From Salinicoccus sp. YB14-2 (GTDB taxonomy: Bacteria; Bacillota; Bacilli; Staphylococcales; Salinicoccaceae), in assembly GCF_001265075.1 (NCBI RefSeq), contig NZ_LFKO01000001.1, forward strand, positions 249,527 to 313,526: a stretch of 64,000 bases of DNA, written 5' to 3'. Below are positions 7,659-16,404 of this stretch, piece after piece (position 1 is the stretch's first letter; every line of letters begins with the position of its first letter). The notes under the pieces are model-generated. The model worked only from the letters and a program-made list of their open reading frames with translations. It was not told where the DNA came from and did no database searches. A program made the translations under genes and the position numbers.

Positions 7659-9044
7659 TTATTTCATCGCGCGGTCAGGTATGACAAACTTCGCACACAA
7701 GAAGGCAACGATTATGGCGATAACGTTCAGGCCGAACGCAATCATTGCCGCGCCCCCAATCGACATCACACCGTCAAGTGCCGTATATAACGAAATGATG
7801 ATTGCAAGACCGAACGCCGCACCCAAGGTGGATGCCATTTTGAATATCGCAGATGCAACGCCGACTTTTTCAGGCGGTGTTGTAGAAACTGCGGTATCCA
7901 GTGCCGGTGTTGCAAATAAACCGATGCCGATGCCGAATAATGCGAAACCGATCAGACAGCTGATGATATATGCTTTATCTCCGAGGAATGTCAGTGACAG
8001 CAGTACAACACCCACGGCAAGTATGATCGGTGATACGACAATCGCGAGCTTCGCGCCGTACTTTTTAATACTCTTCTCACCGACACGGATTGTAAACAGT
8101 ATCAAGACGACGTACGGCAGCGTGATGAGACCGGCTTCGAACGGCGTCAACTCAAGCTCAGACTGTGTATAGATATTGAACAGTGCAATTGAACCGACTG
8201 TCGTATTCATCAGGAAATTTGCGATAACCGTTCCGATATATGCTTTATTGGAGAATATCGAAAAGTCGATGAACGGCTGTTTCATTCTATTCTCAACAAC
8301 ATAGAATGCAATACCTGCAGCGATTGTAATGACAATGATTACAATCGAAACCGGACTGAACCATCCGAGTGCTTCACCCTGTGTAATGTAAATGCTGAGT
8401 CCGCTCATGACGACGATGAAAATGAGCAGCCCGACATAGTCGAAACGTCCTGTATCGACTGCTTTTTCAGTACGTACTTCTTTTAAATCTTTAAGTAAAA
8501 ACAGTGCGAGGACAGAAAGTGCGATGGAAATGATAAATATCCACTGCCAGTTTATGAATGTTGCCACTGTTCCGGCAAATAACGAGGCAAACCCCGTTCC
8601 CCCGAATGCACCAATCGATCAGTAACTGAGTGCACTTCTTCTTTTATCAGCTGTAAATATAGTATTGATGATTGAAATGGTCGCAGGCATCAGCATCGCA
8701 GCTGAGAACCCCTGTACAATACGGCCGATGATCAAAATCGCCGGATTTGCGGTAATGATGATCAGTAATGAACCGATAATACTTAAAATGATACCGGCAT
8801 ACGTGATTTTAACTTTCCCCAGCTTATCGGAGAAATTACCTGCAGCCACCATAAAAATCCCGGTAATCAGTGACGTCAGACTGATGGATAAGTTAATGAT
8901 TCCGGCACTCGCCCCCGCGTATGTTTCCTGTACATGCGGCCCGATATTTAAAAATGCCTGGGCGAAAAGCCAATAAGTGATGATAGATAAAACGATACCA
9001 AGAATGATTAGATTCCCTTTGCGGTTCGTTTGCTGTTCCTCCAT
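7659..9044 (-). pseudogene. norB-like: NorB-like MFS drug exporter interrupted by one in-frame TGA
   Basis: The reading frame covers 461 residues, the length of staphylococcal NorB (DHA2-type proton antiporter, 14 spans). It is open except for a TGA at 8619-8621 (codon 142). The residues around it read RRSALSY-stop-SIGAFGGTGFASLF. In NorB the same stretch reads RALSYWSIGSWGGSG, so the stop replaces a conserved Trp (TGG to TGA). Both sides keep the same frame and good family similarity, with no other lesion. The start is the ATG at 9044 with GGAGG upstream. Either it is a recent pseudogene, a sequencing error, or rare readthrough occurs. The 302-residue downstream piece has no good start of its own. 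Confidence 0.85.
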
Positions 9045-9149
9045 ACGAAAAACCTCCATTTCATGAAACTTTCAATGTTCATAATGTTTTATTATTCTAT
9101 ATCTTCAGTTCAACATGTTTCTTTTTTCACATATATGACAAACTCATGA

Positions 9150-9917
9150 CTATTTGGAACCATTACAATGCTCTGCGCGAACCTGACTTTTATGTATGAC
9201 CGGTATGACAATAAAGCCCTTGTCAACAGAGCCGAACATTGCTTCTGAAGCAAACTCTTCATATATTGAATACATGCCGAAAGCGCATAGGAATGCATCA
9301 ATTTTATCTTCCAGATGTTTATGTCCTTTTTTCGTTGTCACTTCATCATTGATTCTCGGCATCAGTCCTGAAATGATTTTTTCTTCATTTTCAAGCTTAT
9401 CAAACCTGGTGAGCAGTCGTCCCATTTCTGATTTTGTTTCATCGAACTTTATTTTTGGTTTTATTTTGTATTTGATTGGCGCAATTTCGGGAAACAGTCC
9501 GTTCACGATGCCGGTCGGAAATGTTTCTAATATGCTGGATTTTACTCTATCAACCCCGATCTGTATATTGGGGATCTCACTCTGAATCATGTGCATCAAT
9601 GTCTCTCCGCGTATTTCTCCGAATACTTTCGTGAAGTAATTTCGGTTTGAGTTGAAAGCGCTGATCCGGTGACCGTTAATCCTGGCACGCATCATTTCAC
9701 CTTCTGCCCCGCGCGAACCGCCTTCATTCGGCACGATGAGCGGCGCATCGACAGCAATTGTCAGATTTTCAGTGTGGTGCTGCTTTATAATATCCACTAT
9801 CTCTTTATTCGAATAGACTTTTGAATCCAGATATTCTACCCGGCCGCACGCATCCAGCACACACAGTCCCGTTTCATTTTTATAAGTCCATGCGAGATCG
9901 ATTCCGATGAATTTCAT
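9150..9917 (-). CDS. DUF429 family protein (predicted RNase H-like nuclease)
   Basis: 255 residues from the ATG at 9917; the longer frame upstream includes the preceding terminator hairpin and is unlikely. The N-terminus KFIGIDLAW carries the family's first acidic residue. Later AVDAPL and GAEGEMMRARINGHR-type segments match DUF429, which is predicted to have an RNase H-like fold. No function is established. It stands downstream of a terminator, so it has its own promoter. Confidence 0.75.
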   Translation of the reverse strand: MKFIGIDLAWTYKNETGLCVLDACGRVEYLDSKVYSNKEIVDIIKQHHTENLTIAVDAPLIVPNEGGSRGAEGEMMRARINGHRISAFNSNRNYFTKVFGEIRGETLMHMIQSEIPNIQIGVDRVKSSILETFPTGIVNGLFPEIAPIKYKIKPKIKFDETKSEMGRLLTRFDKLENEEKIISGLMPRINDEVTTKKGHKHLEDKIDAFLCAFGMYSIYEEFASEAMFGSVDKGFIVIPVIHKSQVRAEHCNGSK

Positions 9918-9943
9918 TCCATACCCACTTTCCTGCAAGTAAA

Positions 9944-9965
9944 AAAGGAGTGTCGCCACTCCTTT
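9944..9965 (-). terminator. Terminator of the DUF1413 gene
   Basis: Stem AAAGGAGTG/CACTCCTTT with a 4-base loop followed by TTTTTT on the minus strand, just past the stop codon. Confidence 0.75.
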
Positions 9966-9972
9966 ATTCATT

Positions 9973-10209
9973 CTAACCTATTTTCTTATATTGTTGCTGA
10001 TTTGATGAAGATTTATCAATGACTTCGACAGACTTCTTTTTGTTCGCCTTTTCCAAAAACAACCTGCCGAGCGCAGTTCGTTCTTCTGTTGGTATTCTGT
10101 TCCATTTATACCCTTTAAATAAATCCTTCACTAAGAAAACTTCACCGTCATTGAGTGACTTTGTTTCCTGCCATGCTTTCTTCAATAATTTTTCCTCTTT
10201 TTTAGCCAT
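9973..10209 (-). CDS. DUF1413-like small protein
   Basis: 78 residues. The core GEVFLVKDLFKGYKWNRIPTEERTALGRLF matches the DUF1413 pattern of a beta hairpin plus helix, found in many Firmicutes and mobile elements. The C-terminus is Lys/Ser/Gln-rich. Three ATGs cluster at the start; GGAGG nine bases before the third (MAKK) favours 10209. The function is unknown. Single gene with its own terminator. Confidence 0.65.
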   Translation of the reverse strand: MAKKEEKLLKKAWQETKSLNDGEVFLVKDLFKGYKWNRIPTEERTALGRLFLEKANKKKSVEVIDKSSSNQQQYKKIG

Positions 10210-10428
10210 GGTCATCATCCTCCATTCTTGATTAGTGTTATATACCCCGTTTGTATGTATTTCTAATCATTAATGTGTCAGATGATGTTCTTAATCACAT
10301 GTTGTCAGTCATATGGATACATCCCGCCTTCATACGATGCGATACTTATATGGCATCCTTATGCGTTTTCACCATGTTTATGGAGGGTAGAGAATTAAAA
10401 GTGAAAATACTGATTTGGGAGTGATGTG

Positions 10429-10848
10429 ATGGCTACGTTTTTGATGCTTATAATCATCGGTGCGATATCGGGATTTATTTTAGGACTCGTGATGAAAATT
10501 GTCCGGATGCTGACGGGGAATGAAGGTGAAATTCTACTGTATAACATGGATTATATTCCTATACTTAAACGCTGGGCGGATAAGAGCATTACCGGACTGA
10601 CATTTCATTATATGACATGCATCGGTAGTGCGGTTGTGCTGTTTTATCTGCTTGTGCCGCTCGGATTTGAAAGGGAGATTTGGCCGTATGTACTCGTCTA
10701 TGCCGCCGGCGGCGGGGCTTTATTTTTCCTGAGCATGCTGACACCGACGCCTCCGAGCCATAAGGATGTTGCTGCGTGGATCAACTGGACCGTGAGTCAT
10801 GCGATTTTCGGTGTTTCCGTCGGCCTGCTCATATATTTATGGATTTAA
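10429..10848 (+). CDS. Hypothetical membrane protein, 139 aa
   Basis: Four predicted membrane helices (about residues 1-20, 52-74, 80-103, 118-137). The loop after helix 1 is basic and another loop contains MLTPTPPSHKD. GGGAGTG is five bases before the ATG; a GTG one codon upstream is also possible. I do not recognise the family. The 200 bp upstream (10210-10428) holds no other gene that I can see. Confidence 0.6.
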   Translation: MATFLMLIIIGAISGFILGLVMKIVRMLTGNEGEILLYNMDYIPILKRWADKSITGLTFHYMTCIGSAVVLFYLLVPLGFEREIWPYVLVYAAGGGALFFLSMLTPTPPSHKDVAAWINWTVSHAIFGVSVGLLIYLWI

Positions 10849-10881
10849 AAAAGCACTCGAGATCAAGTCTCAAGTGCTTTT
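10849..10881. terminator. Bidirectional terminator between convergent genes
   Basis: Stem AAAAGCACTCGAGA/TCTCAAGTGCTTTT (one mismatch) with a 5-base loop. A-rich on the left and T-rich on the right, it serves the hypothetical membrane gene and the VLRF1 gene. Confidence 0.8.
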
Positions 10882-10886
10882 GATTA

Positions 10887-11678
10887 TTAAATTAAATCCT
10901 GATAGATTTCGCTTACGATTTCATGGTTCGGTTTCATACCGATGTTTTTTGTCAATACGCCGAGCAGGTGTCCTTCGTGCATGTGCTCCTCGAGATCTGG
11001 AACCAGCTCATTGCTTCCGACAAGGTAGGCACCTTCCAGTCCGCGGTCTTTAATCTCTTTTCCAAGTCTCGGTGCGAGATTTTTATACCAGCGGTTTTTA
11101 TTTTCATCGAAACGTCGTTCGAAATGGTCCTGGTTGGAGCCCCTTGAGCCGACTGAGGCACCACTGCTGTAGTCCAGCCAGTCTTCACGGTTCAAGTCCC
11201 AGCTGAAAGTGACTTCATCGATGACGGCGCCGAGTTCTGTTTCAATAAAGCGCGCGTCCATCTGCTGAAGTGCGATGATTGCCGATTTTGAATACTTTTG
11301 AACCATTGCCTGAAGCTGTTGCATAGCAGGAACTTTCTCCCAATGCAGTGTCGTTGTCACCGGCACCTGGAGAATTTTTTCTTCCCACAATTCTCCGTCA
11401 GCCGAAGCTGTAATCATCAGACCTTTCTGCAGTTCCCTCTGCAGTTCTCCTACCCGGTCCTCAACCTTCTTAAGCAGTTTCTTCAGTGTTTTCTTCTCAG
11501 GTTCCTGTGCCGTATTATCTGCATATTGCTTCATCTCTTTAATCTCGTTTTTCAAGTGAATCTTCCACTCACCGTTATTCAAATCCGGATTGCTTGCATC
11601 GGTATTCAAATATAAAGTCAGTACCCCTAAATCATCCTCTTTTTCGTTAATGCGCTTAATATCTTTTCTTACAGACAT
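10887..11678 (-). CDS. VLRF1-type (aeRF1/Vms1-like) release factor family protein
   Basis: 263 residues. The N-terminus (LGVLTLYLNTDASNP, GEWKIHLKN) and the general layout match Firmicute VLRF1/aeRF1-type proteins. These are related to the catalytic domain of eRF1 and Vms1 and are thought to release peptides on stalled ribosomes. Residues about 175-182 read GSRGSNQD, at the place where eRF1 has its GGQ loop; the Gln is kept. A charged helix at about 45-80 could be a coiled coil. It is a single gene with GAGGGGG upstream. Family assignment is from memory of motifs; the activity is inferred. Confidence 0.68.
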   Translation of the reverse strand: MSVRKDIKRINEKEDDLGVLTLYLNTDASNPDLNNGEWKIHLKNEIKEMKQYADNTAQEPEKKTLKKLLKKVEDRVGELQRELQKGLMITASADGELWEEKILQVPVTTTLHWEKVPAMQQLQAMVQKYSKSAIIALQQMDARFIETELGAVIDEVTFSWDLNREDWLDYSSGASVGSRGSNQDHFERRFDENKNRWYKNLAPRLGKEIKDRGLEGAYLVGSNELVPDLEEHMHEGHLLGVLTKNIGMKPNHEIVSEIYQDLI

Positions 11679-11785
11679 AAAATTTTGCCCCCTCTCAAGT
11701 TGCGTTTCTCTGTTCTAATGAAAAGATTCCTCATTGTATACGCTTTCTTTCCATGTTCCCTTGATACCTATGAACAAAACATACA

Positions 11786-12454
11786 TTATGCTTCTGAGAG
11801 CCACTGCTCAAACGTGTAGGACATCTCCCAAAACGCCAGTTCGTACTCTTTGGCGATCACAAACTGTTCAATGATCTTTTCTTTTTCAGTTTCGCTTGCA
11901 CGAGAAGCCAAGTCATCCATCAGATCGATCATTTCTTTTGTTGATTCCTGGAACCAGTCGCTTGCATACATCTGAATCCAGTTGCGGTAAATTTCCTCAT
12001 CAGGTTCGGCGTCTTTATATTTTATGCCTATCTCCGCATACAGCCAGTAGCACGGCAGTATCGCTGCGATAATCTGAGCGAGGCTGCCTGATAATGATGC
12101 CCTGTACAAATGTGATGTATAGGCATAAGCCGTCGGTGCCGGTTTGAAGTTTGCAATGTCCTCGTCAGTAATGTTCAAAATTTCCGCATGCTCCTTATGC
12201 ACGGTCAGCTCTGCTTCAGCTGTGTTGTTCGCTTTTTCAGCCAGACTTGCAGTAACATGAAAATCATCCGCATGAGCTGCCGCGAATGCATGGACTTTCC
12301 CGTAATGCTTCAAATAGTAAATATCCTGCATGATGTAATTTTTGAATGTTTCAAGCGGCAGGTCTCCTTCTACAATACCCCTTACAAATGGGTGATTCAG
12401 ACTTTTCCCCCAGCTGTTTTTAGTTCTTTCTCTCAACTGTTCTGAAAAACGCAT
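11786..12454 (-). CDS. tenA: Aminopyrimidine aminohydrolase TenA (thiaminase II)
   Basis: 222 residues, the usual length. The key residues of Bacillus TenA fall at the same numbers: Asp44 (IMQDIYYL), Cys135 (ILPCYWLY) and Glu205 (AKEYE). The enzyme hydrolyses aminopyrimidine products of thiamine breakdown so that HMP can be salvaged. It stands alone here, without thiD, thiM or thiE beside it. A TPP riboswitch upstream and a hairpin covering its SD (GGAGGA) show control by thiamine pyrophosphate. Confidence 0.93.
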   Translation of the reverse strand: MRFSEQLRERTKNSWGKSLNHPFVRGIVEGDLPLETFKNYIMQDIYYLKHYGKVHAFAAAHADDFHVTASLAEKANNTAEAELTVHKEHAEILNITDEDIANFKPAPTAYAYTSHLYRASLSGSLAQIIAAILPCYWLYAEIGIKYKDAEPDEEIYRNWIQMYASDWFQESTKEMIDLMDDLASRASETEKEKIIEQFVIAKEYELAFWEMSYTFEQWLSEA

Positions 12455-12461
12455 AAAAAAT

Positions 12462-12493
12462 TCCTCCTGTTAGTCGTTCCGACTGAAGGAGGA
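12462..12493 (-). promoter_or_regulatory. SD-sequestering hairpin in the tenA leader
   Basis: On the minus strand TCCTCC (12488-12493) pairs with the tenA ribosome binding site GGAGGA (12462-12467). Between them CGACT/AGTCG forms an inner stem with a 3-base loop. The hairpin would hide the SD, so the riboswitch probably acts on translation. No terminator with a T-run is seen between aptamer and gene. Confidence 0.7.
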
Positions 12494-12544
12494 AAGGATT
12501 GATGTTTTTATATTGATTTGACCTTTATTCAATAATAAATTTAT

Positions 12545-12620
12545 CCACTTCCCTCCGCTGGTATTAACCAGTTCAGGTTCAAAGGGTACTTCTCAAGCCT
12601 TTCAGACTGCCCCCAGTTGG
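12545..12620 (-). promoter_or_regulatory. TPP riboswitch (THI element)
   Basis: Read on the minus strand, the conserved parts appear in order: GGGGGCA, CTTGAGAAGTACCC, TTTGAACCTGA, ACTGGTTAATACCAGCG and GGAGGGA. CCAACT and AGTGG close the P1 stem. These are the hallmark blocks of the TPP aptamer. It lies about 90 bp upstream of tenA. Confidence 0.95.
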
Positions 12621-12640
12621 AACGTATTTAGTTTATATAT

Positions 12641-12823
12641 TCAATATACCTCAATACTGACAGGAGAACAAATCATCCACAGTCGGATATCGAAGAACAG
12701 AACGTCAATCAGGACGGATACAAGAGATATATCCGCTGATAAACTTCTTTTTTCATTACTATGCTGCCAGCCAAACCACAAAATACTGAGGAACGTGAAG
12801 ATGATTATGAATATAATGATCAT
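12641..12823 (-). CDS. Possible small membrane protein, 60 aa
   Basis: Very hydrophobic N-terminus (MIIIFIIIFTFLSILWFGW), then a charged loop and a second hydrophobic stretch. AGAGGG lies six bases before the ATG. The frame ends 20 bp before the TPP aptamer, so it could be real or chance in AT-rich DNA. I recognise no family. Confidence 0.35.
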   Translation of the reverse strand: MIIIFIIIFTFLSILWFGWQHSNEKRSLSADISLVSVLIDVLFFDIRLWMICSPVSIEVY

Positions 12824-12929
12824 TTATGCCCTCTTTCTTTGTGATCAATGCAGATTGAAAAGGAAAATGTACATGAATTAATTTTTCAAACACAAGAATA
12901 ATAATTTTCTTCTCGCTTTCTCAAGCGCT

Positions 12930-13175
12930 TTATTTCTTATCCTGGCTGGTCGTCTTGTATTTCTCGCCGTTGCTGTCGTAAGTGATCCATTCACCAATTG
13001 CCTCACCATTGTCAAAGTATCCTGAGCGTTTGATTGTACCGTCCTTCCGGTACCACTCCCAGTATCCATCCGGCTGGACACCGTTGACTTTCCCTTTTGC
13101 CGAGACTGACTCTCCGTCAGCATGATACTTTATCGTATAACCGTCGATGACTTCCGACTTCTTTTTATTGACCAT
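12930..13175 (-). CDS. Small MORN/YwqK-like repeat protein
   Basis: 81 residues. PDGYWEWYRKDGTIKRSGYF and NGEAIGEWITYDSNGEK are two copies of the MORN-like pattern (G-W-x-x-Y-x-x-D/N-G) seen in YwqK-type proteins. It is soluble with a lysine-rich N-terminus. GGAGG precedes the ATG by six bases. It is 29 bp after rlmD in the same direction and is probably cotranscribed. Some YwqK relatives are called antitoxins; nothing here supports a toxin partner. Confidence 0.62.
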   Translation of the reverse strand: MVNKKKSEVIDGYTIKYHADGESVSAKGKVNGVQPDGYWEWYRKDGTIKRSGYFDNGEAIGEWITYDSNGEKYKTTSQDKK

Positions 13176-13204
13176 GGTGTGCCTCCAGTATTCATAATCT
13201 CCTG

Positions 13205-14563
13205 TTACTGTTTTTCCAGCATCGTCACTGCTTCCACATGGTTCGTCTGCGGAAACAGATCCACCGGTGTAACGGGACTGACCGCGTAACCGCCCTGCTC
13301 ATGCAGAATTTTCAAATCTCTCTGTAATGTGCTCGGATTACATGATATATAGACGATTTTCTCCGGTGCGACTTCAACGAGACTGTTCAAAAAGTCTTCA
13401 TGACAGCCTTTTCTCGGCGGGTCGACAAATACGAGATCCGGTTTTACACCATCTGCAACCAGCTGTTTCATGACCACTTCGGATTTGCCCAAATAATATT
13501 CCGCATTGTCGATACCGTTCAGTTTCGCGTTCTCACGCGCATCTTCAACAGCCGAGTCGATGACTTCGATGCCGATGATTCTTTTCACATGGTCTGCCGC
13601 CACCTGACCGATGGTCCCGATGCCACAGTATGTGTCGATGATCGTTTCGTCACCTTTCAAGTCTGCGATTTTCAACGCTTCCTTATATAACTTTTCAGTC
13701 TGCTCATGGTTCACCTGGTAGAATGAACGCGCACGGATATTGAACTTTTTGCCGAGCAGCTCATCGGTAATATATTCAGCGCCATGCAGTACTTTTGTTT
13801 CCGAACCGTAGATCACATTCGTCTTATCCATATTGATATTCTGGACGACACTCGTAATCGCCGGAAACTTTTCAATCAGTATCCTTATAATATCGTCAAA
13901 CGGGTTTTTATGGCCATTTGTAATAAAGCCCACCTGGACTTCTGAATCATCATGGTTCGATCGGATGATCAGATGACGCAGCAGCCCTTTATGCTTATGC
14001 TCATCATAAATGGATATATTGAACGTTTTGAGCAGCTCACGGACTTCATTCATAATATCGTTATGGATGTTCTTTTGGATCATACAGTGCTTGATGTCAA
14101 TGATGTCATGGCTTCTTGGTCTGTACAGACCGAGCTTCAGTTCCCCATTCACTTTCTGCACAGGATTCTGTGACTTGTTTCGGTAATACTCCGGCATCTC
14201 CATACCGATTGTGTCGTGGATATTCACATCGAGTTTTGCCTGGCGGTTGATGTTCGCCTCGACCGTGCCTTTTTTGAAAGCCTGCTGCTCCTTGTAACTG
14301 AGCGGCTGGATCTGACAGCCGCCGCACTCATAATAATATTCACACGGCGGAATAATACGCTCACTCGCCGGCTCGATCAGTTTCGTCATCTTACCGTAGC
14401 CGAACTTTTTATTCGCCTTGATCACTTTGAATTCTATCTTTTCATCTTTCAGCACATCCTGGACAAAAATTGGATAGCTGTCAATTTTCACCACACCAAG
14501 TCCCTGGTGCGTATAGTCCAAAACTGTACTTGTATAATATTCATTCTTAACGGGTTGTGTCAT
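13205..14563 (-). CDS. rlmD: 23S rRNA (uracil-C5-)-methyltransferase, RlmD/RumA family
   Basis: 452 residues. An N-terminal TRAM domain is followed by the iron-sulfur motif CEYYYECGGCQ (about residues 78-88) and a SAM-dependent methyltransferase domain (DTYCGIGTIGQ). The catalytic block is DPPRKGCHED and VYISCNPSTLQRDL with the nucleophilic Cys. It methylates U1939 (and, in RlmCD-type enzymes, also U747) of 23S rRNA. Staphylococci have the same gene near dgkB. It lies 11 bp downstream of the nucleotidase gene. Which uridines it modifies cannot be read from sequence. Confidence 0.9.
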   Translation of the reverse strand: MTQPVKNEYYTSTVLDYTHQGLGVVKIDSYPIFVQDVLKDEKIEFKVIKANKKFGYGKMTKLIEPASERIIPPCEYYYECGGCQIQPLSYKEQQAFKKGTVEANINRQAKLDVNIHDTIGMEMPEYYRNKSQNPVQKVNGELKLGLYRPRSHDIIDIKHCMIQKNIHNDIMNEVRELLKTFNISIYDEHKHKGLLRHLIIRSNHDDSEVQVGFITNGHKNPFDDIIRILIEKFPAITSVVQNINMDKTNVIYGSETKVLHGAEYITDELLGKKFNIRARSFYQVNHEQTEKLYKEALKIADLKGDETIIDTYCGIGTIGQVAADHVKRIIGIEVIDSAVEDARENAKLNGIDNAEYYLGKSEVVMKQLVADGVKPDLVFVDPPRKGCHEDFLNSLVEVAPEKIVYISCNPSTLQRDLKILHEQGGYAVSPVTPVDLFPQTNHVEAVTMLEKQ

Positions 14564-14574
14564 TTATATCCCTC

Positions 14575-16341
14575 TTACATTTCAATTTCGTACCAGCTGA
14601 AACCATCTTCTATCGTTCTAATATGTCTGATTGGCTCATCTTTGATATAATCACGCGCTTTTGTTGCGGAAATAAAATAATATTTCCCGGAAGGTATGAC
14701 TGTTATCGGGTCTTTCAGTTCAAACTCCGGTTCTGATTTCATGTAATCGATGACGATGTCACGTATCGATTGATCCGATTCATGCAGTACTTCCTGGTCT
14801 CTTAAAAACGGCGTATATGCTACACGGTAGTTGTGTGCCGGGATGATGAACTCATCGTCCGGATCTATTGCCTCATCATTATATGACATCGAGACGATCC
14901 GTTCCGAATCACTGATTTTTTTTGCGGAACTGGAGTATCTCGGCGGCTGTGAAATGTCAATCGTATATTCAAGGTCGATGAACACATCGAAGTTGTATCC
15001 GGGAAATCCTGCACGCGACCGGTTCGGCGACAGGATGTTTTTTTCTTTATCCGATGTAAACTGAGACGCACTCCACTCGAGCCATTCCTTCAGTATATCG
15101 CCCGTCACCTTAATGATCATAAAACTGTTCGCATGCTTATAAATATCAATGGCATCGCTTAAAGTAAGCGTGCCTTCATCTATTACGGTGAAGTCTGCCG
15201 AGCCATCGCGCCCGGACTTGACCGCTGAAGAAAATGCCAGCACCGGAAGCTCGGGAAGTTCGATATCGTCTTTGATTTTAAAAGTATATTCCTTCGCCGC
15301 TTCAGCCACAGCCTGTACTGAATATGACGGTGCCACCCTTGAAAAATACGAGTGCCACGGGGTCTTTATTTCTCCGAATTCCGTGCTCAGATATTTAAGC
15401 ACTTCTTTATGCTCGTCTTCATAGCGCGATAAATATTCAGGAGTCGGTTCAATCGATTCCGCCTCAATCAGCTGGGCTTTGGAATCCGTAATCTGCACGC
15501 CGTCTGTCATGTCAATTTCAAAAGTGAGTCTGCCTAGATGGCTTGCCTTTACGCCGGGCTGAACCATCGGCACACCGTTCACCGTCCCTTTTACGATATC
15601 GAGTGTGCTCACATCGATTTCATAACCATCATGTGGAAACAGTTCGTGTGTATGACCGAAGACGATGCCGTCGATATCTTTCAAAAAGGTCATCAGAAAC
15701 GTCTGATTTTCACCGAAACGTTCCATATCTTCTTTTGCCCGGCTCATCCCTGAGTGCGACAGCAGAATGACGAGATCTGCGCCACTCTTTTTCAACACCT
15801 GCACTTCCCGATCAATGGATTCTTTCATCGAGGCGACTTCCACATTGCCTTCCAGGTTATATTTATCCCATTTCATGATCTGTGTCGGAACCGCACTGAC
15901 AAAGCCGATGTTCAGCCTCCCGGCCGGAGTATCGACAGGAATCAGAGCATGCCTCTTTACTTTATTTTTTAAAGGATTATCCAGAAAATCAAGATTTGAA
16001 TTAATGATTGGAATATCTACATTCCCATAAATATCATTTAAATAATCCAGCCCAAAATTAAATTCGTGGTTGCCAAGACCGACAACATCATACATGGCAT
16101 TCAGAACTCCCGTAATCAGCGGCGCTCTGCTGTGATCGACGTCATAATCACTCCATACGTCCCCCTGGAGCAGATCACCGTTATCCACTGTCATCACAAT
16201 TTCGTCAGGATGGTCTTTTTTATACTGATCAATAAAGTACTTTAAATTGATCAGGCCGTGATTGACGGGCTGCCGGTCAAAGTAGTTATAAGGGTAAATG
16301 GCGCCGTGAACATCTGTCGTTGCGAAAATAGTGAGCTTCAT
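14575..16341 (-). CDS. Bifunctional metallophosphatase/5'-nucleotidase
   Basis: 588 residues: a calcineurin-like metallophosphatase domain (DVHG near residue 10, GDLLQGD, GNHEF near 97, LSHSG, GHTHE) and a 5'-nucleotidase C-terminal domain (about 330-540). The family includes UDP-sugar hydrolases and 2',3'-cyclic phosphodiesterases. Unlike most members, this one has no signal peptide or LPXTG anchor, so it should act in the cytoplasm. AGGAGG precedes the ATG. It starts the transcript that continues into rlmD. Confidence 0.85.
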   Translation of the reverse strand: MKLTIFATTDVHGAIYPYNYFDRQPVNHGLINLKYFIDQYKKDHPDEIVMTVDNGDLLQGDVWSDYDVDHSRAPLITGVLNAMYDVVGLGNHEFNFGLDYLNDIYGNVDIPIINSNLDFLDNPLKNKVKRHALIPVDTPAGRLNIGFVSAVPTQIMKWDKYNLEGNVEVASMKESIDREVQVLKKSGADLVILLSHSGMSRAKEDMERFGENQTFLMTFLKDIDGIVFGHTHELFPHDGYEIDVSTLDIVKGTVNGVPMVQPGVKASHLGRLTFEIDMTDGVQITDSKAQLIEAESIEPTPEYLSRYEDEHKEVLKYLSTEFGEIKTPWHSYFSRVAPSYSVQAVAEAAKEYTFKIKDDIELPELPVLAFSSAVKSGRDGSADFTVIDEGTLTLSDAIDIYKHANSFMIIKVTGDILKEWLEWSASQFTSDKEKNILSPNRSRAGFPGYNFDVFIDLEYTIDISQPPRYSSSAKKISDSERIVSMSYNDEAIDPDDEFIIPAHNYRVAYTPFLRDQEVLHESDQSIRDIVIDYMKSEPEFELKDPITVIPSGKYYFISATKARDYIKDEPIRHIRTIEDGFSWYEIEM

Positions 16342-16368
16342 ATTAACCTCCTGCAGATTAAATATTAA

Positions 16369-16396
16369 ACAACACAGTGAATAATCACTGTGTTGT
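16369..16396 (-). terminator. Terminator of dgkB
   Basis: Perfect 12-bp stem ACAACACAGTGA/TCACTGTGTTGT with a 4-base loop, just past the dgkB stop. Confidence 0.75.
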
Positions 16397-16404
16397 CCTT
16401 ATGG

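Noticed and set aside
7659-8567. Separate 302-residue MFS transporter gene
   Set aside because: It is the continuation of the NorB-like frame after an in-frame TGA, lacks the first four membrane spans and has no RBS at its ATG or other candidate starts.
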